The notes beneath the pieces are model-generated. The model ran no database searches, was not told the origin of the DNA, and was given only the letters and a program-made list of their open reading frames with translations. From Gemmatimonadota bacterium (GTDB lineage Bacteria > Gemmatimonadota > Gemmatimonadetes > Gemmatimonadales > Gemmatimonadaceae), in the NCBI GenBank assembly GCA_027307165.1, contig DAHUXM010000034.1:62001-126000 (forward strand): DNA of 64,000 nt. Reading direction: 5' to 3'. A program made the translations under genes and the position numbers. This document shows positions 1 to 9,224 of the stretch, one piece after another (positions within the stretch are counted from its first letter, which is position 1; each line of letters begins with the position of its first letter).

Positions 1-191
1 GACAGGCGATATTCGAGGCGCGCGCCGACGGGATCTATCCCTTCTGCCTGACCGTCGACGGCAACGATCCGGATCCATATCTCGCACGGGTGTTCGGTGC
101 TGCGGGACACACGATACTGCGTAATCCGGAACATCTCCCCCTCGCGCTTCTCGACCTGGTGCGCGATCTCCTGCGCGGCGGTGGCCGATAA
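1..191 (+). CDS. NorD/CoxE-like VWA-domain protein, C-terminal end
   Basis: Partial gene entering from the left edge; frame 3 is open from base 3 to a TAA at 189-191. The visible 62 residues include GIYPFCLTVDGNDPDPYLAR and later GAAGHTILRNPEHLP. This matches the end of von Willebrand factor A proteins of the NorD/CoxE type, where the last strand and helix of the VWA fold precede a conserved R-x-P-E-x-L-P segment. Such proteins usually work with a MoxR-type AAA ATPase in metalloenzyme maturation. The partner would lie outside the window, so the exact subfamily is uncertain. Confidence 0.7.
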   Translation, partial: QAIFEARADGIYPFCLTVDGNDPDPYLARVFGAAGHTILRNPEHLPLALLDLVRDLLRGGGR

Positions 192-266
192 GTGAGAAAG
201 CGGGACTGACGATCCAAACACCCGTGTGGGCGATGTGACGCCTGGGCTGGCGCCCTGGTCTTATCT

Positions 267-863
267 TTGAATGCCGTGCCGATGCCGATAACTGCTGAAA
301 CCGCCCAGGATCGTGCGTGGCACGCTGCGACAGTCGCACGGGTGCTGCGTGGTGACGTGGCGGCGTACGCCGAACTCGTGGCGCGACACCGGGACAGACT
401 CCTGCGATATGCGATGCGAATGTTGTGTGACGCCGACGAGGCTGATGACGTGACACAGGAAACGTTCGTGCGTGCGTACCGCTCGCTCGCGACGTGCGAC
501 GATCCGGCACGTTTCGGAGGATGGATCTTCAGTATTCTCGCGAATCGCTGCCGCACTGCCGGAGCCCGTCGCGCAAGACGGGAGGCGGTGTTTGTTTCGA
601 CGGGCACCGACGTGAACGATTGGCCGGACTATTCGGAGTCCGACAGTGTGGATACGACGACCCCGTCGTTCGAGCGGGTCGAGCAGGCATTGATGGGATT
701 GAATGCGGCGCATCGCGAAGCATTCCTTCTCAAGTACGTCGAGGACCTGAGTTATGACGAGATCGCCGTGCTCACTGGCGCTGGCGTCTCGGCGTTGAAG
801 ATGCGCGTGAGCAGGGCGCGGGAGTTTCTGCGTGCGGCTCTGCAGGAGGTAACGGATGGCTGA
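267..863 (+). CDS. ECF-type RNA polymerase sigma factor
   Basis: This 198-residue protein has the two-domain layout of extracytoplasmic-function sigma factors. Region 2 (about residues 35-100) contains DADEADDVTQETFVRAYRSL. Region 4 (about 140-195) contains AHREAFLLKYVEDLSYDEIA followed by a helix-turn-helix with SALKMRVSRAREFL. It would bind core RNA polymerase and direct it to a small regulon. The start shown is TTG at 267; ATG at 282 is an alternative that loses only five residues. The gene overlaps the next one by 8 bp, the usual arrangement for a sigma factor and its anti-sigma factor. Gene type is certain; the signal it answers is unknown. Confidence 0.95.
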   Translation: MNAVPMPITAETAQDRAWHAATVARVLRGDVAAYAELVARHRDRLLRYAMRMLCDADEADDVTQETFVRAYRSLATCDDPARFGGWIFSILANRCRTAGARRARREAVFVSTGTDVNDWPDYSESDSVDTTTPSFERVEQALMGLNAAHREAFLLKYVEDLSYDEIAVLTGAGVSALKMRVSRAREFLRAALQEVTDG

Positions 864-1422
864 AGATATGGACGACACAGAGGGGCTGGACGCAGCGGAG
901 CAGCAACTCGTTGCTCAGCTTCGTACGCCGATCGCCGTGGACACCGACGCATTCGATGGACGAGTGATGGCTGCGGTGCAGCGGGAGCGTGCATTCGGTC
1001 GCGCGGGCCGTCGCGCAAGCCATCGCATGGTTGCGGCTACCACAGTCGCTGGTGCCGCACTCGCCGCAGTGATCGCGTTCGTCATGATCGGCGGCGGTGT
1101 CGATCGTACGGCGCCCGAGCATCCGGCGAAGGTCGTACATTCCGCGCTCAGCACGGTTCGCTTCACACTTGTTGCATCGGGTGCGTCGCAGGTGGCAGTC
1201 GCTGGAAGCTTCAATGGATGGAATGCGACGGCGACACCTCTCCGCCGCATCGACAAGAACACCTGGGCCGCCGACATTCCGCTCGGCGCTGGACGATATG
1301 TGTATCAATTTGTAATTGATGGGCACCGCTGGGTTCCGGATCCGCAGGCGCCACGCGATCCCGGTGATGATTTCGGCGCGACTAATTCCGTAGTGACGGT
1401 AGCAGGATCGGGATCGGCATGA
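856..1422 (+). CDS. Probable membrane anti-sigma factor with outer CBM48-like domain
   Basis: This 188-residue protein overlaps the sigma-factor gene. Residues 1-55 are an acidic then basic cytoplasmic segment without an obvious zinc-binding H-x3-C-x2-C motif. A single membrane helix lies near residues 58-80 (VAATTVAGAALAAVIAFVMI). Residues about 95-185 form an early-set immunoglobulin-like fold of the CBM48/AMPK glycogen-binding type: VAVAGSFNGWN, then W-A-A-D-I-P-L-G-A-G-R-Y-x-Y-x-F-V-I-D-G and W-V-P-D-P. Position and topology suggest it holds the sigma factor at the membrane and senses something outside, possibly a glucan. The anti-sigma role is inferred from context because no classical anti-sigma domain is visible. 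Confidence 0.75.
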   Translation: MAEDMDDTEGLDAAEQQLVAQLRTPIAVDTDAFDGRVMAAVQRERAFGRAGRRASHRMVAATTVAGAALAAVIAFVMIGGGVDRTAPEHPAKVVHSALSTVRFTLVASGASQVAVAGSFNGWNATATPLRRIDKNTWAADIPLGAGRYVYQFVIDGHRWVPDPQAPRDPGDDFGATNSVVTVAGSGSA

Positions 1423-2102
1423 TGAGCAGATTCATTGATACGCTTGTCGCATCGCTCGCAGTCGTGGCCCTGGCGGTTTGCATTGGCAACGTTGCTGGCG
1501 CGCAGGGCGTTGCCGCGCTGCAACAGCTCGATGGCCGAGCGTCGGCCTCGCTCAAGGCTCAGGTGACTTCCGTCGCTGATTCGGTTGCGCACGCGGGTCT
1601 GCCCGTTGCGCCACTCGTGGACAAGGCTCTCGAAGGGATCAGCAAGGGCGCTGACGACAACAGAATCATGATCGCCGTTCGCGGAGTTGCGAACGACCTC
1701 GGCATCGCGCGTCGCGCTCTCGGCCCTTCATCGGATAACGAACTCGCGGCGGCAGTTGCGGCGCTGCGCGCGGGATCGACGCCGCCCGGACTCACTCGGC
1801 TGCGCAAGGAATTGCCGGGCCGCCAGCTCGTTGTCCCACTGTCAGTGCTGGCCTCGCTGATAGTTGACGGGGCACCCGCGCAATCGGCGATCGTTGCTGT
1901 CGTTGCCAACGCCAGGCAACGGGATGATTCCGGTCTGCTTGCATACGGTCGCAGTGTATCGCATGATATTGCCGGTGGCGTTGCACCGTTGACAGCGATT
2001 ACTGGCACGCAGGCAGCTCCACACGCCCTGAGCACATTCAAGCCGGCCTTCACTGGCGGCAAGACTGCGCCTCTACCCGCGCCCCCCAAGCCGAAGCCAT
2101 AA
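1419..2102 (+). CDS. Exported hypothetical protein
   Basis: This 227-residue protein starts at an ATG that overlaps the previous stop codon as ATGA, so translation is probably coupled to the anti-sigma gene. An N-terminal signal peptide is clear: a hydrophobic run followed by GNVAGAQG, with likely cleavage after A-G-A at about residue 28. The mature part is Ala/Leu-rich and mostly helical, and it ends in a Pro/Lys-rich tail (PLPAPPKPKP). No family is recognised. It lies inside the sigma-factor operon and probably acts in the periplasm as part of that envelope response. Confidence 0.75.
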   Translation: MMSRFIDTLVASLAVVALAVCIGNVAGAQGVAALQQLDGRASASLKAQVTSVADSVAHAGLPVAPLVDKALEGISKGADDNRIMIAVRGVANDLGIARRALGPSSDNELAAAVAALRAGSTPPGLTRLRKELPGRQLVVPLSVLASLIVDGAPAQSAIVAVVANARQRDDSGLLAYGRSVSHDIAGGVAPLTAITGTQAAPHALSTFKPAFTGGKTAPLPAPPKPKP

Positions 2103-2149
2103 AACATCGATTCATCCGGCCTGTTTTCGCCCGGGGTAACCGGGCGGGC

Positions 2150-3304
2150 GTGCGCAGCTGCGTTTACGCGGCTGCGCTGCTTGTATTGCTCGCAGGCGTC
2201 AGCGCGCCGGAGCCGCTCGCCGCACAACTGACCCCCCGGCCCGCCAGGAACGGCGCTTTGGTCGAGGGAGGAATTGCATCAATAAAAATTGATGGTTACG
2301 CACTGGCGACACTCGCGAATCTCGCCTCGTCCCTGTGGGGCGAGACCGGCCGGTTTTCCGGCGCTGGTACCGGCAACCTCGCGCGGTTCGAGACGGGTAG
2401 CACGTCGGGCTACGGCGAGTTGCACGGATCGTTCGCGCTGTCGTCGGACCGCCGCAACATCTCGGTGATCCGGGCCGATGCAGGCGGCGGCGCCTATCGC
2501 GGCGAGGCGTCGTCCCAATACGGGGAGGCTTCGTTGACGCTCGGAAGATCCTCTGCGACAGGAGCGGCGGCCGGATGGCTCGACGTGGGCGTCGGACGGG
2601 TGGATGCGACCTCGACACGGAACACCTCGCACGCACGGATCGCTGGATCCATACGATCGGGGTGGGCGATGGTCGGCGCCGACGCGGGCGTGCTCGCGAC
2701 CGGGTCGACCAGGTACAGCGAGGCGGCGATTCATGCTCAGCTCGCACCATTTGGAAGCGATGCGTCCGGCATTACCAGAGTTGTGATCGGCGGGGATGGC
2801 GGTATTCGCTCCTCGGCGGAGTCGAAAGGTCGGCGTGCGTGGGCGATGGCTGTGGCCACGGTGCGGCTCGTCGGACCGGTGTCGATGGTTGGATACGCAG
2901 GTGCGCAGCCCCCCGATCCAACGCGAGGCACGTTGGGTGCTGCTTTCACTTCCATTGGATTGCGGGTCGCGCTGGGACCGTCGGGCGCTACTCGCGCGTC
3001 CCCGGTGATACCGGCCGTGTCGGAGGCGACGTCGGTGAGCGCCGTTGCTGACGATGGCCGGCGCATGATCAGCGTCGTACTCGCAAATGCCCGGACCGTG
3101 GACATCATGGGCGACTTCACGTCATGGCTCCCGGTCCCGATGACGCGTTCCACGAGCGGGAAGTGGCAGCTTCGCATTCCTCTGGACGAGGGAAGCCATC
3201 GTCTGGAGGTGCGGGCCGATTCAGGCAGTTGGGTTCCAGCACCGGGGCTTCCAGTGGCGGCCGATGAGTTCGGCGGCAGCGTGGGAATCCTGGTGGTGCA
3301 GTAA
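2150..3304 (+). CDS. Exported, probably outer-membrane protein ending in CBM48-like domain
   Basis: This 384-residue protein starts at GTG 2150. The signal peptide runs to about residue 25 (LLVLLAGVSAPEPLAAQ). Residues about 40-300 are rich in Gly, Ser and alternating hydrophobic/polar strands (for example GYGELHGSFALSSDRRN), as in transmembrane beta barrels. Residues about 305-384 are a second CBM48-like domain: VDIMGDFTSWLPVPM, then W-Q-L-R-I-P-L-D-E-G-S-H-R-L-E-V-R. It lies 47 bp after the previous gene and probably belongs to the sigma-factor operon. Two proteins of this operon therefore carry the same kind of domain outside the inner membrane. Confidence 0.75.
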   Translation: MRSCVYAAALLVLLAGVSAPEPLAAQLTPRPARNGALVEGGIASIKIDGYALATLANLASSLWGETGRFSGAGTGNLARFETGSTSGYGELHGSFALSSDRRNISVIRADAGGGAYRGEASSQYGEASLTLGRSSATGAAAGWLDVGVGRVDATSTRNTSHARIAGSIRSGWAMVGADAGVLATGSTRYSEAAIHAQLAPFGSDASGITRVVIGGDGGIRSSAESKGRRAWAMAVATVRLVGPVSMVGYAGAQPPDPTRGTLGAAFTSIGLRVALGPSGATRASPVIPAVSEATSVSAVADDGRRMISVVLANARTVDIMGDFTSWLPVPMTRSTSGKWQLRIPLDEGSHRLEVRADSGSWVPAPGLPVAADEFGGSVGILVVQ

Positions 3305-3461
3305 CCTTCGCTCGTACCATGGTGACCCCGCGCTCGCCGGGCCGAGTCACATCCGGGGACTCGTTACGGGGCGCTCCCTTGCGCGTTGCCCGCGTCTAGA
3401 TTTATGAGTCATATGGGACGATGGACCTGATCGATCTATGACTCCTCAACACGGCGGGAAA

Positions 3462-3653
3462 ATGGACAAGCGGCAGCTGGAAGCTCTGGTGAAGAAGAAC
3501 GCTGCAAAGGCGGCGTCAGCGACTTCAACGCGCAAGGGTTTCGGCAAGAAGTACGACGTTAACCTCGCGGACGATCCCATCGATGAGGCGAGTCTCAAGG
3601 AACGCGAGCGTGGTGAGATGTTCTTCAAGGAAATGCGCAAGCGCGAATTCTGA
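3462..3653 (+). CDS. Small basic hypothetical protein
   Basis: A 63-residue Lys-rich protein starting at ATG 3462 with a GGCGGGAAA ribosome-binding stretch just upstream; ATG 3438 would add eight residues. It has an Ala/Lys helix (AKAASATSTRKGFGKK) followed by an acidic middle and a charged end (EMFFKEMRKREF). There is no signal peptide, membrane helix or recognised domain. Codon use is like its neighbours, which supports it as real. Function unknown. Confidence 0.5.
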   Translation: MDKRQLEALVKKNAAKAASATSTRKGFGKKYDVNLADDPIDEASLKERERGEMFFKEMRKREF

Positions 3654-3873
3654 TCGCGCCGCGGCGCGCGTGGCTCTACGCGCGGAGGACGTACATACCA
3701 GGGGCGTACCACTGCTGCCATGATGCCGACGGCAGGTACGCTCCGCCCGATTACATCGACCCCGCGACTCGCGTTCGTGAGTCGGCGTTTGCGACGCTGC
3801 TGTCTCTGCCGCGTCCGATCCCTGGAGGACCGGGCGCTCCAGCGTCGCCCGCGTCCCCCGTTCGGTTTCGTCC

Positions 3874-4101
3874 CTAGCTCTTCTTCTTGTTCTTTCGATT
3901 CGGCTCGCTGTCGCCCGGCGGTAGTGCGCCCCTTCCTGCCGCTCTGGGATCGACCTCGCCTGTGCTTGCGTCGAGGACAGCTTCCCTTGAATCGGGCGAT
4001 GTCATCCCGCGGCCGAAGCTTCGGCCGCTGACCTTGTCGGTACGGTTTTCCTTGCTCGAGTCGGCTTGACTCACCTTGCCGCCTTTGTTCTTGTCCGCCA
4101 T
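3874..4101 (-). CDS. Small charged, probably disordered protein
   Basis: A 75-residue protein starting with MADKNKGGKVSQADSSKEN. The start at 4101 is chosen because GGAGG lies seven bases upstream on the minus strand; a longer reading to 4152 would add an unlikely leader. The protein is Gly/Lys/Asp-rich, without hydrophobic core segments, and ends in NRKNKKKS. It is divergent to the amidase gene. No family is recognised; it resembles small general-stress or DNA-binding tail-like proteins only in composition. Confidence 0.5.
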   Translation of the reverse strand: MADKNKGGKVSQADSSKENRTDKVSGRSFGRGMTSPDSREAVLDASTGEVDPRAAGRGALPPGDSEPNRKNKKKS

Positions 4102-4198
4102 TGCATCCTCCGGGAATTTGGGCAGAATAGTACTATCCGAAAACGCATCCATCGTGCCCGCGCTCGGGATGTGGCTTGCGCTTCCTCAACAGCGACCC

Positions 4199-5854
4199 AT
4201 GACTGCATCCTCATCCGACGACGGCGTTTCCTCCAAACTCAGCCGGCGGGCATTCGTCGGCGTTGGGATCGCCGGCGCACTTGCCGCGGCCACTGGCGCG
4301 AGTGCATCTCCCGTGATCGACGGCGTACTTGCGCGCCATCAAAGCCCGCCGTCGTTCGAGCTGGACGAAGCAACCATCGCGCAGCTGCAGGGCTGGATGA
4401 CGTCCGGACGATACACTTCTCGTGCGTTGTGCGAGATGTACGTCAAGCGTATCTCGGAGATCGATCGAACCGGACCGGCGCTCCGAAGCGTCCTCCAGCT
4501 CAATCCGGATGCACTCGAAATCGCAGCCGCGCTCGATGCGGAGCGCAAATCGGGGCACGTGCGCGGGCCCATGCACGGTATTCCAGTGCTCATCAAGGAC
4601 AACATCGGAACGCACGACCGCATGACGACTGCGGGCGGCTCGCTGGCACTTGCGCACTCGATTCCGTTGCGTGATTCGTTTGTTGCGGCGCGACTCCGCG
4701 CTGCGGGAGCAGTGATACTGGGCAAGACGAATCTAAGTGAGTGGGCGAATTATCGTTCCACTCATTCGTCCAGCGGCTGGAGCGGAATGGGCGGCCAGAC
4801 TCACAATCCGTACGCCCTTGACCGCACGCCATCCGGATCCAGCTCAGGCTCCGGTGCGGCGGCGGCAGCCAGTCTGTGCGCGGTCGCTGTCGGCACGGAG
4901 ACCGATGGTTCGATAACGTCGCCATCGTCCGTGCAATCACTCGTCGGGCTCAAGCCGACGGTTGGTCTGGTCAGCCGCTCCGGAATAATCCCGATCTCAC
5001 ATTCGCAGGACACCGCTGGGCCGATGGCGCGCACCGTGACAGATGCAGCAATCCTGCTCGGTGCACTTGCCGGAGTGGACTCCGCGGACAGCGCGACCGC
5101 CCCCAGTGCCGGTCACGCCCACAACGATTACACGACGTTTCTCGATGTGAACGGATTGAAGGGTGCGCGAATCGGAATTCCACGCAACCGTTACTTCGGG
5201 TACAGCGTTGCAACGGACGCGATCGTGAACGAAGCAATCGAGCTCATGCGATCGGCTGGCGCAATCATCATCGATCCGATCGAACTCGGCAATTCGGGCG
5301 ACGGTGAGGGCGACGTTCTGTCGTACGAATTCAAGGCGGACGTCAACGCGTATCTCGCATCGCTTGGCCCATCATCTCCGATGAAGACGCTCGCCGATCT
5401 CATCGCCTTCAACAACGCTCACCGCGCCGAGGAAATGCCGTACTTCGGTCAGGAGATCTTCGAGGCCTCCGAGGCACGCGGTCCGCTGACCGAGAAGAAG
5501 TATCTCGACGCACTTGCGTCGGGCCACGAGCATTCGCGTACTCAGGGCATCGACGCCGCGGTCGCCAGATACCGGCTCGACGCGATAGCCGCACCCACTC
5601 AGGGGCCGCCGAACCTCATCGACCTGGTGAAGGGAGATCCGCGTGGCGGTGGCAGCGCGACCGGGCTTCCGGCGGTAGCCGGCTATCCGCACATCACCGT
5701 ACCGGCGGGATATTCGTTCGGACTTCCCGTGGGCCTCTCGTTCTTTGGTCCCGCGTGGAGCGAGCCAATGTTGCTCAAGCTGGCTTATGCATTCGAGCAA
5801 AGGAGCAAGGTGCGGCGTGCTCCACGATTCCTTGCTACTGCGGAATTGACGTGA
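4199..5854 (+). CDS. Amidase-signature hydrolase with Tat signal
   Basis: From ATG 4199 the protein has 551 residues. It begins with a twin-arginine signal (KLSRRAFVGVGIAGALAA, cleavage near ASASP), so it is exported folded. The amidase-signature fold is clear. The catalytic Lys lies in HGIPVLIKDNI. The Gly/Ser-rich signature runs through PSGSSSGSGAAAAASLCAVA, followed by GTETDGSITSPSS, giving the cis-Ser/Ser/Lys triad. Family members hydrolyse amide bonds, including peptide amides and the Gln substrate of GatA. The export signal argues against the tRNA-linked GatA role and for a periplasmic peptide or amide hydrolase. The stop overlaps the homoserine kinase start. Confidence 0.9.
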   Translation: MTASSSDDGVSSKLSRRAFVGVGIAGALAAATGASASPVIDGVLARHQSPPSFELDEATIAQLQGWMTSGRYTSRALCEMYVKRISEIDRTGPALRSVLQLNPDALEIAAALDAERKSGHVRGPMHGIPVLIKDNIGTHDRMTTAGGSLALAHSIPLRDSFVAARLRAAGAVILGKTNLSEWANYRSTHSSSGWSGMGGQTHNPYALDRTPSGSSSGSGAAAAASLCAVAVGTETDGSITSPSSVQSLVGLKPTVGLVSRSGIIPISHSQDTAGPMARTVTDAAILLGALAGVDSADSATAPSAGHAHNDYTTFLDVNGLKGARIGIPRNRYFGYSVATDAIVNEAIELMRSAGAIIIDPIELGNSGDGEGDVLSYEFKADVNAYLASLGPSSPMKTLADLIAFNNAHRAEEMPYFGQEIFEASEARGPLTEKKYLDALASGHEHSRTQGIDAAVARYRLDAIAAPTQGPPNLIDLVKGDPRGGGSATGLPAVAGYPHITVPAGYSFGLPVGLSFFGPAWSEPMLLKLAYAFEQRSKVRRAPRFLATAELT

Positions 5855-6825
5855 CGAATCGTATGCGTGGATTCAGCGTGCGCGAATTCAGCGTGCGAGT
5901 TCCCGCATCGACTTCGAATCTCGGCGCCGGCTTCGACGCGGTCGGGATGGCAATCGACAGATGGTTGACAGTCGGCGCGCGTATCCATTCGGACGAGTCG
6001 CCCGTCGTCGTCACGCGTGAAGGTACTCTCGCGCGATTGAATTGCGCGTACGCGGACGATCTCATCTGGCGCGGATTCGTTGCGACGTGCGGTGCGCTGG
6101 ATCGCCCGGTGCCGAATGGTGTCGAGATATTCGCTAGCTCCGACATACCTGTTGCACGCGGATTGGGATCGTCGGCCGCGGCCGCTGTCGCCGGCGCGTT
6201 GCTCGCGAATGCGGTTCTGGACCGCGATCTGGATCATGCCGCAATCATCGATATTGCGGCATCGCTCGAGGGGCATCCGGACAACGTCGCGCCGTCGACG
6301 CTCGGCGGCGCAGTGCTCAGCGTGCGTACCGCGCCGCATCACTACCGCTCGACTCCGATCGCCGTGCATCCTTCGCTGCGGTTCGTCTTTCTGGTACCCG
6401 ATTTCGAAGTGCGGACGTCTGTCGCACGCGCCGTACTTCCAGCGACGGTTCCATACGACGTGGCGGTGAACGCCGCTGGCCGCGCAGCTGCGCTGATTGC
6501 GGGGCTCCAGACGGCGGACGCTGCGATCCTCGGTCCGGCGCTGGACGACGTGCTGCACGTCCCGTTCAGGCGTTCGCTGATTGGTGGATACGATATAGTC
6601 ACGACCGCGGCGATCGACGCGGGTGCGATCGGCGCGACACTCAGCGGGTCCGGCTCGTCGATCGTCGCCGTTGCGCGCCGGGATATAGCAGAAAGGGTTC
6701 GCGATGCTGCACAGCAGGCGTGGCGATCGGCGGGCGTGATCGCCGATGCCTTTGTGACGGCAGCTGAGCCGCGCGGCGCAACAATTGGCACGGCGCAGCT
6801 GTACAACGAGAGGGTGCACACCTGA
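5851..6825 (+). CDS. thrB: Homoserine kinase (GHMP family)
   Basis: This 324-residue protein is read from GTG 5851, which overlaps the amidase stop as GTGA; ATG 5863 is the alternative. It has the GHMP kinase motifs: N-terminal VRVPASTSNLGAGFDAVG, the ATP-binding loop PVARGLGSSAAAAVAGALLA (motif 2), and C-terminal GATLSGSGSSIVAVAR (motif 3). It phosphorylates L-homoserine to O-phosphohomoserine in the threonine branch of the aspartate pathway. ThrA and ThrC are not in the window. Length matches the bacterial family (about 300-330). Confidence 0.93.
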   Translation: MTNRMRGFSVREFSVRVPASTSNLGAGFDAVGMAIDRWLTVGARIHSDESPVVVTREGTLARLNCAYADDLIWRGFVATCGALDRPVPNGVEIFASSDIPVARGLGSSAAAAVAGALLANAVLDRDLDHAAIIDIAASLEGHPDNVAPSTLGGAVLSVRTAPHHYRSTPIAVHPSLRFVFLVPDFEVRTSVARAVLPATVPYDVAVNAAGRAAALIAGLQTADAAILGPALDDVLHVPFRRSLIGGYDIVTTAAIDAGAIGATLSGSGSSIVAVARRDIAERVRDAAQQAWRSAGVIADAFVTAAEPRGATIGTAQLYNERVHT

Positions 6826-6847
6826 TCACCATTGCCGGGATGTCATC

Positions 6848-8053
6848 GTGGAAATGACAAGCAGCGACGCACTTCCAACGCTCGGCTCGGAAGAAATTCT
6901 GCGCTATTCGCGCCATCTCATCCTGGACGAGATCGGCGTGGAGGGGCAGCGCCGTATCAAGAACGCTCGCGTTCTGCTGATCGGCGCCGGCGGTCTGGGC
7001 TCACCAAGTGCGTTGTATCTTGCCGCGGCGGGCGTCGGCACACTCGGCATGGTCGACTTCGACGTCGTGGACGCGTCCAATCTTCATCGCCAGATTCTTC
7101 ACGGTACGTCCGACGTCGGACGCTCCAAGCTCGACTCCGCGCGCGATCGTATTCGCGACGTGAATCCGCATGTACATGTAGAGCCGTTCGACACGCGATT
7201 CGACGCGCGGAACGCGCTGGAGATTTTACGCGACTTCGACATCGTCGTCGATGGAACTGACAACTTTGCGACGCGCTACCTGACCAATGACGCTGCGGTA
7301 TTGCTCGGCAAGCCGAACGCCTTCGGGTGCATCTTTCGCTTCGAGGGCCAGGCCTCGGTCTTCGGCGCGCAGAACGGACCATGCTACCGTTGCCTCTTTC
7401 GTGATCCGCCGCCCGCCGGTCTCATTCCAAATTGCGCCGAAGCGGGAGTGCTCGGCGTGCTGCCCGGCCTGGTCGGAACCATCCAGGCAGTGGAGACGCT
7501 CAAGCTGATTCTCGGCGTCGGTGATTCTCTGGTGGGACGTCTGCTCCTGATCGAAACGCTCGGCATGACATTTCGCTCGATTACCGTCCGCAGCGACCCC
7601 GCGTGTCCCGCCTGCGGCGAAGCGGCAGCCGGCGGCGCGACGATTCGGAGCCTCGACGACCGTGCATTCGACTACGATGACATCTCGTGCGCCACGCCAA
7701 CCACAAGTGCCGATTCCAGTAATGGAGCAACGATGATTCGAGAGATATCCGCGACCGAGCTCGCTGCGCGAATCACGCGTGGCGACGAATTCGACCTCGT
7801 CGATGTCAGAGAACCAGCCGAATGGGCGATAGCGCATATCGAAGGAGCACGGCTGGTACCGCTGGCAACCATCGGCGCTGCGAGCCGCGACTGGGATCGC
7901 TCGCGCGAAGTCGTGCTGTACTGCAAGGCGGGCGTCCGCAGCATGCGCGCCGCCGAGGAGCTGGTACGGCAGGGATTCACACACCTGACCAATGTTGCGG
8001 GCGGAATCGTAAGCTGGACCAACGACGTCGATCCGTCGTTACCGCGCTACTAG
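6848..8053 (+). CDS. MoeB/ThiF-type adenylyltransferase fused to rhodanese domain
   Basis: About 401 residues from GTG 6848 (GGGA seven bases upstream); ATG 6854 is possible. Residues 1-255 are the E1-like domain with the nucleotide loop GAGGLGSPSALYLAAAGVG, the catalytic-site segment DASNLHRQILHG, and zinc cysteines in PCYRCLF and DPACPACGE. Residues about 300-400 are a rhodanese domain with active-site Cys in YCKAGVRSMRAA. This is the MoeZ/Uba4 architecture: it adenylates the C-terminal Gly-Gly of ThiS, MoaD or similar carriers and passes sulfur from the rhodanese cysteine. Which carrier it serves cannot be told from the window. Confidence 0.93.
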   Translation: MEMTSSDALPTLGSEEILRYSRHLILDEIGVEGQRRIKNARVLLIGAGGLGSPSALYLAAAGVGTLGMVDFDVVDASNLHRQILHGTSDVGRSKLDSARDRIRDVNPHVHVEPFDTRFDARNALEILRDFDIVVDGTDNFATRYLTNDAAVLLGKPNAFGCIFRFEGQASVFGAQNGPCYRCLFRDPPPAGLIPNCAEAGVLGVLPGLVGTIQAVETLKLILGVGDSLVGRLLLIETLGMTFRSITVRSDPACPACGEAAAGGATIRSLDDRAFDYDDISCATPTTSADSSNGATMIREISATELAARITRGDEFDLVDVREPAEWAIAHIEGARLVPLATIGAASRDWDRSREVVLYCKAGVRSMRAAEELVRQGFTHLTNVAGGIVSWTNDVDPSLPRY

Positions 8054-8165
8054 AACTCGGCCACACCGCGGGGTAACGCCCCTTGCGCCCGGCTGGCATA
8101 TTTGAGCCGATGTCAAAGCGTGGTCAGCGCCTCTTTTCAAACACTTTGTCGAACGATCGTTCGAA

Positions 8166-9224
8166 TTGACCTACGGCTTCGTTGGAGTCGTGATCGGCCT
8201 CTCGCAGATCGGTTTGGCCACGCTGGCCGGCGCGCTGGACTATGCGCGGCGATCGCGGGCGAGCATGGCCGGTACCGGAGCTCACGAGGGCGCTGGCAAT
8301 GCACGCCGGCTGCTCTCGGGCGAATTCGGTGCGCCTGAAGTCCTCGTCGCGCTTCGAAGTGCATCGACCGCCGATACCGCGCAGGCTCTGGTCTGGCTCG
8401 GACTGGAGCGCGTGCATCCCGCCGAGCGTGACGCGCTTGTGGAGATGCTCCGCCAGGAGCCGTGGGTGCGTCAGGCGATCGACGGCGCTCGCTCGCTGAT
8501 GTGGTGGAAACGACTGGCTGCGGCACGCACGCTCGCGCTTCTCGCGAGCGCGCAGGATCGTGCTACGATCCTGCAGTTGCTGTCGGATTTCCACCCTGCA
8601 GTACAGAGCGCAGCGACTACGTGCCTGAATCGCTACGCCGATGAGGAGCTGCTCACTGCCGTCATCGACGGTCTCTCGTCGGCATCTTCGGCCGTGCGTG
8701 AATATCAACTCAGCGTACTGCGGGGCTACCAGTCGTTGGCCGGCCCGATGCTGCTCGCGCGGATCCGCGCAGACGCGCCGCCGCACAAACTGTATGCGTA
8801 TATCCACGCCGCGGCGGTACTGGACGACGCGGAATGCATGGCGCGCATCGCGACTCTTTCGACGCATCCGCATCCGGAAGTGCGCGTTGCCGTCGCGCGC
8901 GTGCTGCGTCGCAGATCGGGAGACACGGTTCAGGTGAAGTTGCTCTCGATGCTCCGCGACTCGGATTGGCGCGTGCGCGCGCAGGCGGCGCGTGCACTGT
9001 CAGGGTCGACCGATGAGCGCACGGTGCAGGAGCTGTCTCGCGCGCTGACCGACAGCAACTGGTGGGTCCGATTCCGTGCCGGGCTTTCACTGGCTTCGAT
9101 GGGCCCTCGCGGGAAGCAGGCGCTTTCAGAAGCGCTCAACAATGCCGACAGGTATGCGCGCGACATGGCGATGCTGGTGATCGGACTGTCGGAAGCCAGC
9201 GTCGCGGAGTTGTCAGCGGGATGA
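8166..9224 (+). CDS. HEAT-repeat protein with N-terminal membrane anchor
   Basis: A 352-residue protein read from TTG 8166; GTG 8190 is the next choice. Residues about 3-25 form one membrane helix (FVGVVIGLSQIGLATLAGAL). The rest is a ladder of about 30-residue helical pairs of HEAT/PBS-lyase type, such as DWRVRAQAARALSGSTDERT and NWWVRFRAGLSLASMGPRGK, spaced as expected. HEAT arrays act as protein-protein scaffolds. Its stop overlaps the start of the next gene (ATGA), so it very likely partners the glycosyltransferase-like membrane protein. Confidence 0.85.
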   Translation: MTYGFVGVVIGLSQIGLATLAGALDYARRSRASMAGTGAHEGAGNARRLLSGEFGAPEVLVALRSASTADTAQALVWLGLERVHPAERDALVEMLRQEPWVRQAIDGARSLMWWKRLAAARTLALLASAQDRATILQLLSDFHPAVQSAATTCLNRYADEELLTAVIDGLSSASSAVREYQLSVLRGYQSLAGPMLLARIRADAPPHKLYAYIHAAAVLDDAECMARIATLSTHPHPEVRVAVARVLRRRSGDTVQVKLLSMLRDSDWRVRAQAARALSGSTDERTVQELSRALTDSNWWVRFRAGLSLASMGPRGKQALSEALNNADRYARDMAMLVIGLSEASVAELSAG

